Of a stretch of DNA of 39,874 bases, positions 7,997 through 15,240 are shown piece by piece. This DNA is from Burkholderiaceae bacterium (GTDB lineage Bacteria; Pseudomonadota; Gammaproteobacteria; Burkholderiales; Burkholderiaceae_C). The position numbers and the translations under genes were made by a program. The notes under the pieces are model-generated. The model worked only from the letters and a program-made list of their open reading frames with translations, did not search any database and was not told where the DNA came from. How positions within the stretch are numbered: position 1 is the stretch's first letter; the number at the start of each line of letters is the position of its first letter. The stretch is from contig JAKLLA010000029.1 in the NCBI GenBank assembly GCA_023150375.1, forward strand, positions 1 through 39,874, read 5' to 3'.

Positions 7997-9574
7997 ATGA
8001 CCCCTGCCCCGTCCGTTTCCCACGCCCGCCCGGAATGCCGCCCGGAATGCCGCCCGGAATGCCGCCCGGAGCGCCGCCCGGAACGCCGCCTGGCCGCCCT
8101 GTCACTGGCCGTGCTGGCCCTGCTCGGCCCGCTGACCGCGGCCGAGGCCCAGGCGCAGGCGCGCAAGGACCGCGTGGTGATCGGCATGGTGCTCGAGCCG
8201 CCCGGCCTGGACCCGACCAGCGCGCCGTCGGCGGCGATCGGCGAGATCGTCCACTACAACATCTTCGAGGGCCTGACCCGCATCGAGGTGGACGGCAGCG
8301 TGCGGCCCCTGCTGGCCGAGCGCTGGACGATGGACCCGGACGGCAAGCTCTACACCTTCAAGCTGCGCAAGGGCGTGACCTTCCACGACGGCGAGGCCTT
8401 CGACAGCGCCGACGTCAAGTTCAGCTTCGAGCGTGCCAAGGCCGAGGGCAGCACCAACAAGGCGAAGAAGGCGGTGTTCGACAACATCTCGTCCATCGCC
8501 ACGCCCGATGCACACACGGTGATCGTCACGCTGAACCAGCCCGACGGCAACTTCCTGTTCCGCATGGGCGAGAACACCGCGGTGATCCTGGACGCCCGCA
8601 GCGCTGCCGGCGCGGCCACCAAACCGGTGGGCACCGGCCCCTACCGGCTGGAGAGCTGGCAGAAGGGCAGCGCGGTCACGCTGGTGAAGTGGGACGGCTG
8701 GCGCAACGCCGCGGCGGTGAAGATCCGCCGCGCCACCTTCCGCTTCATCCCCGACGCCGCGGCCCAGTCCGCCGCGCTGCTGGCCGGCGACATCGACGCC
8801 TTCCCGCGTGGCATCGCCAACCAGGCGCTGCCGCAGTTCCGTCAGGATCCGCGCTTCGTCGTCGAGCTGGGCCACCAGGCCGGCAAGGGCATCATGACGA
8901 TCAACAACCGTCGCAAGCCCTTCGACGATGTGCGGGTGCGCCGCGCGCTGGCCCATGCGGTGGACCGCAAGGCCTTCATCGACGGCGTGCTCGACGGCCT
9001 GGGCAAGCCCATCGGCAGCCACTTCGCACCTTCGGACGCCGGCTACATCGACCTCACCGGCCTGTATCCCCACGACCCGGAAAAGGCCAGGGCCCTGCTG
9101 AAGGAAGCCGGCGTGACCACGCCGCTGAACGTGACGCTGACCCTGCCGCCTCCACCCTATGCCCGCAAGGGCGGCGAAGTGCTGGCCGCGCAGCTGGCCA
9201 AGGTGGGCATCGTCGCCCGGATCGAGAACGTCGAGTGGGCGCAGTGGCTGTCGGGCGCCTTCAAGGGCCAGTTCGACCTGACCGTGATCAACCACGTCGA
9301 GCCGCTGGACTACGTGCAGTACGCCAACCCGGCGTACTACTGGGGCTACGACAGCCGGGCCTTCCGCGACCTGGTGGCGCGCCATGCGGCGACCACCAAC
9401 GCCCGGGAGCGCGCCCGCCTGTTCGGCGAACTGCAGCGCCACATCGCCCAGGACGCGGTGAACGTCTTCCTCTTCAACCCCACCCAGGCCGCGGTCTACC
9501 GAAAGGGGCTCGCGGGCGTCTGGGCCAGTTCGCCGATCTTCGCCAACGACCTGGCGGCCCTGGCCTGGCAGTGA
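7997..9574 (+). CDS. dppA: Periplasmic peptide-binding protein, SBP family 5 (DppA type)
   Basis: A 525-residue solute-binding protein with a GGAG seven bases before ATG 7997. The signal peptide is odd: a long basic n-region containing a tetrapeptide repeated five times (RPEC three times, RPER twice), then the hydrophobic core L-S-L-A-V-L-A-L-L-G-P-L-T-A and probable cleavage after A-E-A-Q-A-Q-A (about residue 55). The mature part has the SBP_bac_5 landmarks: I-G-M-V-L-E-P-P-G-L-D-P, then F-K-L-R-K-G-V-T-F-H-D-G-E-A-F-D-S-A-D-V-K-F-S, then G-T-G-P-Y-R-L. It captures the ligand, probably a peptide, in the periplasm for DppBCDF. It is last in the operon, 82 bases after dppF with its own ribosome-binding site, which would allow separate expression of the abundant binding protein. 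Confidence 0.92.
   Translation: MTPAPSVSHARPECRPECRPECRPERRPERRLAALSLAVLALLGPLTAAEAQAQARKDRVVIGMVLEPPGLDPTSAPSAAIGEIVHYNIFEGLTRIEVDGSVRPLLAERWTMDPDGKLYTFKLRKGVTFHDGEAFDSADVKFSFERAKAEGSTNKAKKAVFDNISSIATPDAHTVIVTLNQPDGNFLFRMGENTAVILDARSAAGAATKPVGTGPYRLESWQKGSAVTLVKWDGWRNAAAVKIRRATFRFIPDAAAQSAALLAGDIDAFPRGIANQALPQFRQDPRFVVELGHQAGKGIMTINNRRKPFDDVRVRRALAHAVDRKAFIDGVLDGLGKPIGSHFAPSDAGYIDLTGLYPHDPEKARALLKEAGVTTPLNVTLTLPPPPYARKGGEVLAAQLAKVGIVARIENVEWAQWLSGAFKGQFDLTVINHVEPLDYVQYANPAYYWGYDSRAFRDLVARHAATTNARERARLFGELQRHIAQDAVNVFLFNPTQAAVYRKGLAGVWASSPIFANDLAALAWQ
8027..8086 (+). repeat. Five 12-bp tandem repeats in the dppA signal-peptide coding region
   Basis: The unit CGCCCGGAATGC occurs three times exactly (8027-8062), then twice with changes in the last four bases (8063-8086). 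The array is in frame with dppA, and each unit encodes Arg-Pro-Glu-Cys or Arg-Pro-Glu-Arg. Loss or gain of a unit would keep the reading frame. Confidence 0.9.
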
Positions 9575-9599
9575 GCGCCGTGCCGATCCCCCGGCCCGG

Positions 9600-9630
9600 G
9601 CCGGGCCGACCGGCAGGCCGGCGGCCCGGC
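9600..9630. terminator. GC-rich hairpin between convergent dppA and mscL
   Basis: GCCGGGCCG (9600-9608) pairs with CGGCCCGGC (9622-9630), and CCGG inside each arm extends the stem to about 13 bp around a four-base loop. There is no T run on either side. It could halt transcription from both directions or only protect 3' ends. Confidence 0.4.
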
Positions 9631-9653
9631 GGGTGATCCTTCGGGTCCGACGC

Positions 9654-10079
9654 TCAGCGCTTCAGCGCGTCGCGGATCTCGCGCAGCAGCAGCACGTCCT
9701 CGGACGGGGGCGGCGGCTCGGCCGGCGCCGGCGCAGCGACCGGCTCCTGACGGCGCATGCGGTTCATGATCTTCACCATCTGGAAGATGATGAAGGCCAG
9801 GATGACGAAGTTCAGCGCGATGGTGATGAAGTTGCCGTAGGCCAGCACGGCGCCGGCCTTCTTCGCCTCGACCAGGGTGGTCTCGGTCTGCCCGGCCAGC
9901 GGGATGAAGTGGTTGCTGAAGTCCAGCCCGCCGAAGATCTTGCCGACGATCGGCATGACGATGTCGCCCACGAGCGAATCGACGATCTTGCCGAAGGCCC
10001 CTCCGATGATCACGCCCACGGCAAGATCCATCACGTTGCCCTTCAGGGCGAACTCCTTGAACTCGGTCATCATTCCCAT
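9654..10079 (-). CDS. mscL: Large-conductance mechanosensitive channel MscL
   Basis: A 141-residue protein, normal MscL length. It starts at the ATG 10077-10079, supported by AGGAG seven bases upstream; two in-frame ATGs follow at codons 3 and 4. The first helix and pore are [24 protein letters not shown], with the conserved gating segment M-D-L-A-V-G-V-I-I. The periplasmic loop and second helix ([16 protein letters not shown]) follow, then a cytoplasmic C-terminal helix ([10 protein letters not shown]) after an Ala/Pro linker. It opens under membrane tension to release solutes on osmotic downshock. It is a single gene with its own promoter at 10135-10162. Confidence 0.96.
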   Translation of the reverse strand: MGMMTEFKEFALKGNVMDLAVGVIIGGAFGKIVDSLVGDIVMPIVGKIFGGLDFSNHFIPLAGQTETTLVEAKKAGAVLAYGNFITIALNFVILAFIIFQMVKIMNRMRRQEPVAAPAPAEPPPPSEDVLLLREIRDALKR

Positions 10080-10134
10080 TGCTGGACTCCTCTAGATTCG
10101 ACGGTTGCGGCGCGTCGCCTGCGCCCGTGCGTGC

Positions 10135-10162
10135 AGTATTCACGGCGTAAGTTACAAGTCAA
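10135..10162 (-). promoter_or_regulatory. Sigma-70-type promoter for mscL
   Basis: On the minus strand, TTGACT (10162-10157) is followed after 16 bases by AATACT (10140-10135). These match the -35 and -10 consensus at five and four of six positions. Transcription would start near 10128, leaving a ~50-base leader with the Shine-Dalgarno of mscL. Confidence 0.55.
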
Positions 10163-10377
10163 GCCGACGGTGCCTGATTGCTGCGCGCGCGACTCGCGAT
10201 CTGCGCTGCAAAGCAGGCCGACGCCCCGGTTGTTGTTTTGAGCCGTCGACTCACCCCGGTCGCGTGCGCGAGCGGGCGCCGCTGCGCTTGCGCGATGCCA
10301 AGCACTGCACGTCGCGCGGCTAGAATCAGGGGTTGCCCCCAAGTCGGATCCGGATTTTCTTTTCCCCGAGGAATCAC

Positions 10378-10974
10378 ATGAGTGACCAGCAAGTCGACCA
10401 GGCCAAGCGGACGTGGCTGATCGCGTCGGGCTGCGCCGGCGCGATCGGCGGTGTCGCCGCGGCGGTGCCCTTCGTCAGCACCTTTGCGCCGTCGGAGCGC
10501 GCCAAGGCGGCCGGTGCCGCCGTCGAAGTCGATGTCTCCAGCCTGAAGCCGGGCGAGAAGATGACCGCCGAATGGCGCGGCAAGCCGGTGTGGGTGGTGC
10601 GTCGGTCGCCCGAACAACTCAAGGACCTCGAGGCGCTGAACGCTCAGGTGGTCGATCCGAACTCGGACCGCAACGCCTACCCGACGCCCGAGTACGCGAA
10701 GAACCTGCACCGCTCGATCAAGCCGGAATACCTGGTCGTCGTGGGCATCTGCACCCACCTGGGCTGCTCGCCCTCCGACAAGTTCCAGGCCGGCCCGCAG
10801 CCCTCGCTGCCCGACGACTGGAAGGGTGGCTTCTTCTGCCCCTGCCACGGCTCGACCTTCGACCTGGCCGGCCGCGTGTTCAAGAACAAGCCGGCCCCGG
10901 ACAACCTCGAGGTGCCGCCGCACATGTACCTGTCCGACACCAAGCTGCTCATTGGTGAAGACAAGAAGGCTTGA
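10378..10974 (+). CDS. petA: Ubiquinol-cytochrome c reductase, Rieske iron-sulfur subunit
   Basis: A 198-residue protein from ATG 10378, with GAGG just upstream; a longer frame from 10333 is not needed. An N-terminal segment (about residues 12-35, L-I-A-S-G-C-A-G-A-I-G-G-V-A-A-A-V-P-F-V) is the uncleaved membrane anchor, and the twin-arginine motif is weak (A-K-R-T-W). The 2Fe-2S ligands are C125-T-H127-L-G-C130 and C154-P-C156-H157-G-S. The protein carries electrons from ubiquinol at the Qo site to cytochrome c1 on the periplasmic side of the bc1 complex. It is the first gene of petABC. A TAGAAT hexamer at 10321-10326 may be its -10, though I see no good -35. Confidence 0.97.
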   Translation: MSDQQVDQAKRTWLIASGCAGAIGGVAAAVPFVSTFAPSERAKAAGAAVEVDVSSLKPGEKMTAEWRGKPVWVVRRSPEQLKDLEALNAQVVDPNSDRNAYPTPEYAKNLHRSIKPEYLVVVGICTHLGCSPSDKFQAGPQPSLPDDWKGGFFCPCHGSTFDLAGRVFKNKPAPDNLEVPPHMYLSDTKLLIGEDKKA

Positions 10975-10994
10975 CAAGGAACATCGAGGTCGAC

Positions 10995-12416
10995 ATGGCT
11001 GAATTCAAAGAGGCTCCCGCCGACGCACCCCTGGGCATGAAGCTCATGACCTGGGTGGACAACCGGTTCCCGGCCAGCAAGCTGTACAAGGAGCACCTCT
11101 CCGAGTACTACGCGCCGAAGAACTTCAACTTCTGGTACTTCTTCGGTTCGCTGGCCCTGCTGGTGCTGGTGATCCAGATCGTCACCGGCATCTTCCTGGT
11201 GATGCACTACAAGCCCGACGCGTCGCTGAACGCCGCGGGCGTGCCGGTGGCCTTCGCCTCGGTCGAGTACATCATGCGCGAAGTCCCCTGGGGCTGGCTG
11301 ATCCGCTACATGCACTCCACCGGCGCGTCGGCGTTCTTCGTCGTCGTGTACCTGCACATGTTCCGGGGCATGCTGTACGGCTCGTACCGCAAGCCGCGCG
11401 AGCTGGTGTGGCTGTTCGGCTGCGCGATCTTCCTGGCGCTGATGGCCGAGGCCTTCATGGGCTACCTGCTGCCCTGGGGCCAGATGTCCTACTGGGGCGC
11501 CCAGGTGATCGTGAACCTGTTCGCCGCCGTGCCGTTCGTGGGTCCGGACCTGGCGCTGCTGATCCGCGGCGACTTCGTCGTCTCCGACGCGACGCTGAAC
11601 CGCTTCTTCAGCTTCCACGTCATCGCGGTGCCGCTGGTGCTGATCGGCCTGGTGGCCGCGCACATCATCGCGCTGCACGAGGTGGGCTCGAACAACCCGG
11701 ACGGCGTCGAGATCAAGGCCAAGAAGGACGAGCGCGGCATCCCGCTGGACGGCATCCCCTTCCACCCCTACTACTCGGTGCACGACATCCTGGGCGTGGC
11801 AGGCTTCCTGATCCTGTTCAGCGCGGTGGTGTTCTTCGCGCCGGAACTGGGCGGCTACTTCCTGGAGTTCAACAACTTCATCCCCGCGGACCCGCTGAAG
11901 ACGCCGCTGCACATCGCGCCGGTGTGGTACTTCACGCCGTTCTACTCGATGCTGCGCGCCACCACCGACGTGATGGTCAACGTGCTGGTCGTGGTGATCG
12001 GTCTGGCCGCGGTGCTGGCCGTGCTCAAGGGCGGCTTCCAGGCCAAGTTCAAGGTCGGCATCCTGATCGCCGCGGTGGTCGCCGCCGCGATGCTCAAGAC
12101 CTTCGACGCCAAGTTCTGGGGCGTGGTGGTGATGGGCGGTGCCGTGATCATCCTGTTCTTCCTGCCCTGGCTGGACAAGAGCCCGGCCAAGTCGATCCGC
12201 TACCGTCCGGGCTGGCACATGGGCCTGTACGCGGTGTTCGTGGCCTTCTTCCTGGTGCTGGGCTACCTCGGCATCCTGCCGCCCTCCGACATCGGGACCA
12301 TCGTCTCGCAGGTCGGCACGCTGTTCTATTTCGGCTTCTTCCTGCTGATGCCGTGGTGGAGCCAGCTGGGGACCTTCAAGAAGGTGCCGGACCGCGTCAC
12401 CTTCAAGCCCCACTGA
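10995..12416 (+). CDS. petB: Ubiquinol-cytochrome c reductase, cytochrome b subunit
   Basis: A 473-residue membrane protein from ATG 10995 (GAGG upstream), 20 bases after petA. A TTG in frame at 10971 overlaps the petA stop and is less likely. Heme-ligand histidines sit in R-Y-M-H-S-T-G-A-S and V-Y-L-H-M-F-R-G (helix B) and in S-F-H-V-I-A-V-P and V-A-A-H-I-I-A-L-H (helix D). The Qo motif usually written PEWY reads P-V-W-Y here (residues 309-312), a known variant. Eight core helices are followed by additional C-terminal hydrophobic segments. It holds both b hemes and the two quinone sites of the bc1 complex. Confidence 0.97.
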   Translation: MAEFKEAPADAPLGMKLMTWVDNRFPASKLYKEHLSEYYAPKNFNFWYFFGSLALLVLVIQIVTGIFLVMHYKPDASLNAAGVPVAFASVEYIMREVPWGWLIRYMHSTGASAFFVVVYLHMFRGMLYGSYRKPRELVWLFGCAIFLALMAEAFMGYLLPWGQMSYWGAQVIVNLFAAVPFVGPDLALLIRGDFVVSDATLNRFFSFHVIAVPLVLIGLVAAHIIALHEVGSNNPDGVEIKAKKDERGIPLDGIPFHPYYSVHDILGVAGFLILFSAVVFFAPELGGYFLEFNNFIPADPLKTPLHIAPVWYFTPFYSMLRATTDVMVNVLVVVIGLAAVLAVLKGGFQAKFKVGILIAAVVAAAMLKTFDAKFWGVVVMGGAVIILFFLPWLDKSPAKSIRYRPGWHMGLYAVFVAFFLVLGYLGILPPSDIGTIVSQVGTLFYFGFFLLMPWWSQLGTFKKVPDRVTFKPH

Positions 12417-12448
12417 TGCCACGCGACGAAACAGGAGCCCTGACCACC

Positions 12449-13204
12449 ATGAAAAAGTTCATTGCGTCCCTGCTCGTCGCGGCGGCGGCCGGTCTCTCGG
12501 CGCTGGCCCCGACGGCTCACGCCGCCACGGACGGCATCGCCTGGGACAAGTTCCCCGTCGAGAAGATGAAGGACCAGGGCGCGCTGCAGCGCGGCGCCCA
12601 GTTGTTCGTCAACTACTGCCTGAACTGCCACAGCGCGGCGTTCATGCGCTTCAACAAGCTGCGCGACATCGGCCTGACCGAACAGCAGATCAAGGACAAC
12701 CTGATCTTCTCGGGCGGCAAGGTCGGCGACCTGATGCAGATCGCGATGAACTCGCGGGATGCCAAGGCCTGGCTGGGCGCCACCCCGCCCGACCTGACGC
12801 TGATCGCGCGCTCGCGTGCCGGCGCCAACGGCACCGGCGCCGACTACCTCTACACCTACCTGCGCACCTACTACCGCGACGAGACCAAGGCCACCGGCTG
12901 GAACAACCTGGCCTTCCCGAGCGTGGGCATGCCGCACGTGCTGTGGGAGCTGCAGGGCGAGCGCCGTGCCGTGTTCGACGACAAGCACAACTTCACCGGC
13001 AAGTACGAGCAGATCACCCCGGGCAAGATGTCGGCCGCCGAATACGACAACGCCGTGGGCGACCTGGTGGCCTTCCTGCAGTGGATGGGCGAGCCGAACC
13101 AGGACATGCGCAAGCGCCTGGGCATGTTCGTGCTGGCCTTCCTGGCGGTGTTCTTCGTGATCGCCTGGCGCCTGAACGCGGCCTTCTGGAAGGACGTCAA
13201 GTAA
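12449..13204 (+). CDS. petC: Ubiquinol-cytochrome c reductase, cytochrome c1
   Basis: A 251-residue protein from ATG 12449. A Sec signal peptide (M-K-K-F-I-A-S-L-L-V, cleavage after A-H-A near residue 25) precedes the mature protein. The heme c site is C57-L-N-C60-H61. A later methionine in P-S-V-G-M-P-H may be the axial ligand. The C-terminal helix (M-F-V-L-A-F-L-A-V-F-F-V-I-A-W-R-L) anchors it to the membrane. It passes electrons from the Rieske protein to soluble or membrane cytochrome c. It is the last gene of petABC and is followed by a strong hairpin terminator. Confidence 0.97.
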   Translation: MKKFIASLLVAAAAGLSALAPTAHAATDGIAWDKFPVEKMKDQGALQRGAQLFVNYCLNCHSAAFMRFNKLRDIGLTEQQIKDNLIFSGGKVGDLMQIAMNSRDAKAWLGATPPDLTLIARSRAGANGTGADYLYTYLRTYYRDETKATGWNNLAFPSVGMPHVLWELQGERRAVFDDKHNFTGKYEQITPGKMSAAEYDNAVGDLVAFLQWMGEPNQDMRKRLGMFVLAFLAVFFVIAWRLNAAFWKDVK

Positions 13205-13252
13205 GTCCCCCGCGGCGGACCCCGGCGGGCTGAGGCCCGCGGGTTCGCACCA

Positions 13253-13295
13253 CGCGCAGCGGCAGGCCACTGCCTCTGCGCGCTTTTGCTTTTCC
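13253..13295 (+). terminator. Intrinsic terminator after petABC
   Basis: CGCGCAG (13253-13259) and GGCAG (13261-13265) pair with CTGCC (13270-13274) and CTGCGCG (13276-13282) around a GCCA loop, with one mismatch in the stem. CTTTTGCTTTT follows. It lies 48 bases after petC and before sspA. Confidence 0.7.
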
Positions 13296-13329
13296 GCTTT
13301 CCCCTTTCACCTCGAGGAGCGATCCCGCC

Positions 13330-13944
13330 ATGATGGTGCTTTACTCCGGGACGACCTGCCCCTACTCGCATCGCTGCCGTTTCGTGCTGTTCGAAAAAGG
13401 CATGGACTTCGAGATCCGCGACGTCGATCTCTACGCCAAGCCCGACGAGATCGCACTGATGAATCCGTACAACGAGGTGCCCATCCTCGTCGAACGAGAA
13501 CTCATCCTGTACGAATCGCACATCATCAACGAGTACATCGACGAGCGTTTCCCGCATCCCCAGCTGATGCCGGGCGACCCGGTGGCGCGTGCACGCGTGC
13601 GTCTGTTCCTGTTCAACTTCGAGAAGGAACTGTTCACCCACGTGAACACCCTCGAGGGGCGCGGCGGCGTCAAGGCCAACGACAAGCAGCTGGAGCGGGC
13701 ACGCTCGCAGATCCGCGACCGCCTGACCCAGCTCGCGCCGATCTTCCAGAAGAACAAGTTCATGCTGGGCGACGACTTCTCGATGCTCGACGTGGCCATC
13801 GCCCCGCTGCTGTGGCGCCTGGACTACTACGGCATCGACCTGTCGAAGAACGCCGCGCCGCTGCTGAAGTACGCCGAGCGCATCTTCTCGCGCCCGGCCT
13901 ACATCGAGGCGCTGACGCCCTCCGAGAAGGTGATGCGCAAGTAA
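13330..13944 (+). CDS. sspA: Stringent starvation protein A (GST-fold, RNA polymerase-associated)
   Basis: A 204-residue protein with GAGGAG upstream of ATG 13330. The N-terminal thioredoxin-like domain has T-T-C-P-Y-S-H-R-C-R-F and N-P-Y-N-E-V-P-I-L-V, followed by the all-helical GST C-domain (L-F-N-F-E-K-E-L-F and L-G-D-D-F-S-M-L-D-V-A-I-A-P-L-L-W-R-L). SspA proteins keep a GST fold but act on RNA polymerase, and are needed for stationary-phase and acid-stress responses and for virulence-gene control in several proteobacteria. The gene sits between petABC and sspB, an order widely kept in betaproteobacteria. Confidence 0.93.
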   Translation: MMVLYSGTTCPYSHRCRFVLFEKGMDFEIRDVDLYAKPDEIALMNPYNEVPILVERELILYESHIINEYIDERFPHPQLMPGDPVARARVRLFLFNFEKELFTHVNTLEGRGGVKANDKQLERARSQIRDRLTQLAPIFQKNKFMLGDDFSMLDVAIAPLLWRLDYYGIDLSKNAAPLLKYAERIFSRPAYIEALTPSEKVMRK

Positions 13945-13969
13945 GGCCGGCGGCCACAGGTTCAGCGAC

Positions 13970-14497
13970 ATGGCGCCCCACGATCCCCCCTCCGACTCGC
14001 CCAGCGCGTCCACCCGTCCCTACCTCATCCGTGCCCTGCACGACTGGTGCACGGACAACGGCTTCACGCCCTATCTGGCGGTCTACGTCGACAGCAGCGT
14101 GCGCGTACCGATGGAGTACGTGAAGAACCACGAGATCGTGCTCAACGTCGGTTTCGAAGCCACCAGCGCGCTGCACCTGGGCAACGAGACGATCGAGTTC
14201 AAGGCCCGCTTCGGCGGCGTGGCCCGCGACATCCTGGTGCCTGTCGACCACGTGATCGCGATCTACGCGCGCGAGAACGGCCAGGGCATGGCCTTCCCGC
14301 TGCCCACGCAGGCCGACCGCGAGGGCGACGGGCAGAACTCGGATGCGACGGCCGTGGAGGTCGAGCCCGCCGCACCGGTGAACCTGCGTCTGGCCACGGC
14401 GCCGGCCGCCGAAGACGAGGGTGGCGACGGCGATGAGCCGCCGACACCCGCCGGCCCCGGCACGGCCCCACGGCCGGCCCTCAAGCGTGTGAAGTAG
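13970..14497 (+). CDS. sspB: ClpXP protease specificity-enhancing factor SspB
   Basis: A 175-residue adaptor 25 bases after sspA. Residues ~18-110 form the ssrA-tag-binding domain: R-P-Y-L-I-R-A-L-H-D-W-C-T-D-N-G-F-T-P-Y, then N-V-G-F-E-A-T, then F-K-A-R-F-G-G-V, then V-P-V-D-H-V-I-A-I-Y-A-R-E-N-G. A ~55-residue acidic, Ala/Pro-rich flexible linker follows. The protein ends in P-A-L-K-R-V-K, which resembles the C-terminal XB motif that docks on the ClpX N-domain. It tethers ssrA-tagged proteins to ClpXP for degradation and is probably co-transcribed with sspA. Confidence 0.95.
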   Translation: MAPHDPPSDSPSASTRPYLIRALHDWCTDNGFTPYLAVYVDSSVRVPMEYVKNHEIVLNVGFEATSALHLGNETIEFKARFGGVARDILVPVDHVIAIYARENGQGMAFPLPTQADREGDGQNSDATAVEVEPAAPVNLRLATAPAAEDEGGDGDEPPTPAGPGTAPRPALKRVK

Positions 14498-14549
14498 GCG
14501 GCCAGGCCCGGGGTGTTCGCCCCGGCGGGCGCAGGCCACCTGCCTTGCC

Positions 14550-14555
14550 TACAAT
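14550..14555 (+). promoter_or_regulatory. -10 hexamer for tRNA-Thr
   Basis: TACAAT, about 35 bases before the tRNA, so transcription would start near 14562. No convincing -35 is seen. Between it and the tRNA lies an inverted repeat, GGGCGGCG / CGCCGCCC. Confidence 0.4.
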
Positions 14556-14590
14556 GCGGCCCGAGCCGGGCGGCGTGCGCGCCGCCCCCT

Positions 14591-14666
14591 GCCGACTTAG
14601 CTCAGCTGGTAGAGCAACCGCCTTGTAAGCGGTAGGTCATCCGTTCGAATCGGATAGTCGGCACCA
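14591..14666 (+). tRNA. tRNA-Thr (anticodon TGT)
   Basis: A 76-base cloverleaf with the CCA end encoded. The acceptor stem is GCCGACT / AGTCGGC. The D arm is GCTC / GAGC. The anticodon stem ACCGC / GCGGT encloses the loop CTTGTAA with TGT at 14624-14626. The T arm is ATCCG / CGGAT around TTCGAAT. The anticodon reads ACA codons, plus other Thr codons by wobble. Confidence 0.97.
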
Positions 14667-14701
14667 GCGTCTGTGCGCAGCGCAGCCCGCTCCCGCCGTC
14701 C

Positions 14702-15151
14702 ATGCCCCCTCCGCACGAACTCCCTGTCGCGACGGCCGTCACGCGGCGCCACCCCTCGCGCTGGCGACGTGCGCCCTGGCTGATCGCCGGGCTGCTGGCC
14801 CTGACGGTGGGCATCGTCGGCATCTTCGTGCCGCTGCTGCCCACCACCCCGCTGGTGCTGCTGGCTGCGGCCTGCTTCTCGCGCGGCAGCAGTCGCTGCG
14901 AACACTGGTTGTTGAGCCACCCCCGCTTCGGCCCGATGGTGCGCGACTGGCGCCGCAACCGCATGGTGCCGCTGCGCGCCAAGCAGCTCGCCACGGTCAC
15001 GATGGCGCTGGGCTCGGCCTACGCCTGGACCATGCTGCCGCGCCTGCCCTGGCTGCCGGCGCTGTGCTGTGCCCTCGTCGCGCTCTGGCTCTGGCAGCTG
15101 CCGACGCGCCCGGTCGACCCGCCGGCTGCCGGGCCCCACGACGCCGCCTGA
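14702..15151 (+). CDS. DUF454 (YbaN-like) inner-membrane protein
   Basis: A 149-residue protein starting 35 bases after the tRNA. Residues ~28-55 hold two closely spaced hydrophobic stretches with the family motif G-I-V-G-I-F-V-P-L-L-P-T-T-P-L-V-L-L-A. A-A-C-F-S-R-G-S follows, then L-L-S-H-P-R-F-G-P-M-V-R-D-W-R-R-N-R, the conserved cytoplasmic segment of DUF454. Two more helices close the protein, before a Pro-rich tail. The function of the family is not established. No regulatory element is evident, and it may be read through from the tRNA promoter. Confidence 0.88.
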   Translation: MPPPHELPVATAVTRRHPSRWRRAPWLIAGLLALTVGIVGIFVPLLPTTPLVLLAAACFSRGSSRCEHWLLSHPRFGPMVRDWRRNRMVPLRAKQLATVTMALGSAYAWTMLPRLPWLPALCCALVALWLWQLPTRPVDPPAAGPHDAA

Positions 15152-15240
15152 TTCTCTCGCGCCGCGCAGGTGCCGCATACCTCGGCCCGCTTCGACGCGG
15201 CGGTCTGCGAGGGCGGCTGCAAGACCTCCTGCAAGGCCGT

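Noticed and set aside
8035-9636. A 533-codon frame overlapping dppA
   Set aside because: Arg/Gly/Pro-rich frame-shifted shadow of the binding-protein gene, with no domain features.
15152-15240. Direct repeats (TGCAAG) between DUF454 and dinB as a regulatory or mobile-element trace
   Set aside because: Two six-base copies are expected by chance, and no flanking inverted repeats or target duplications accompany them.
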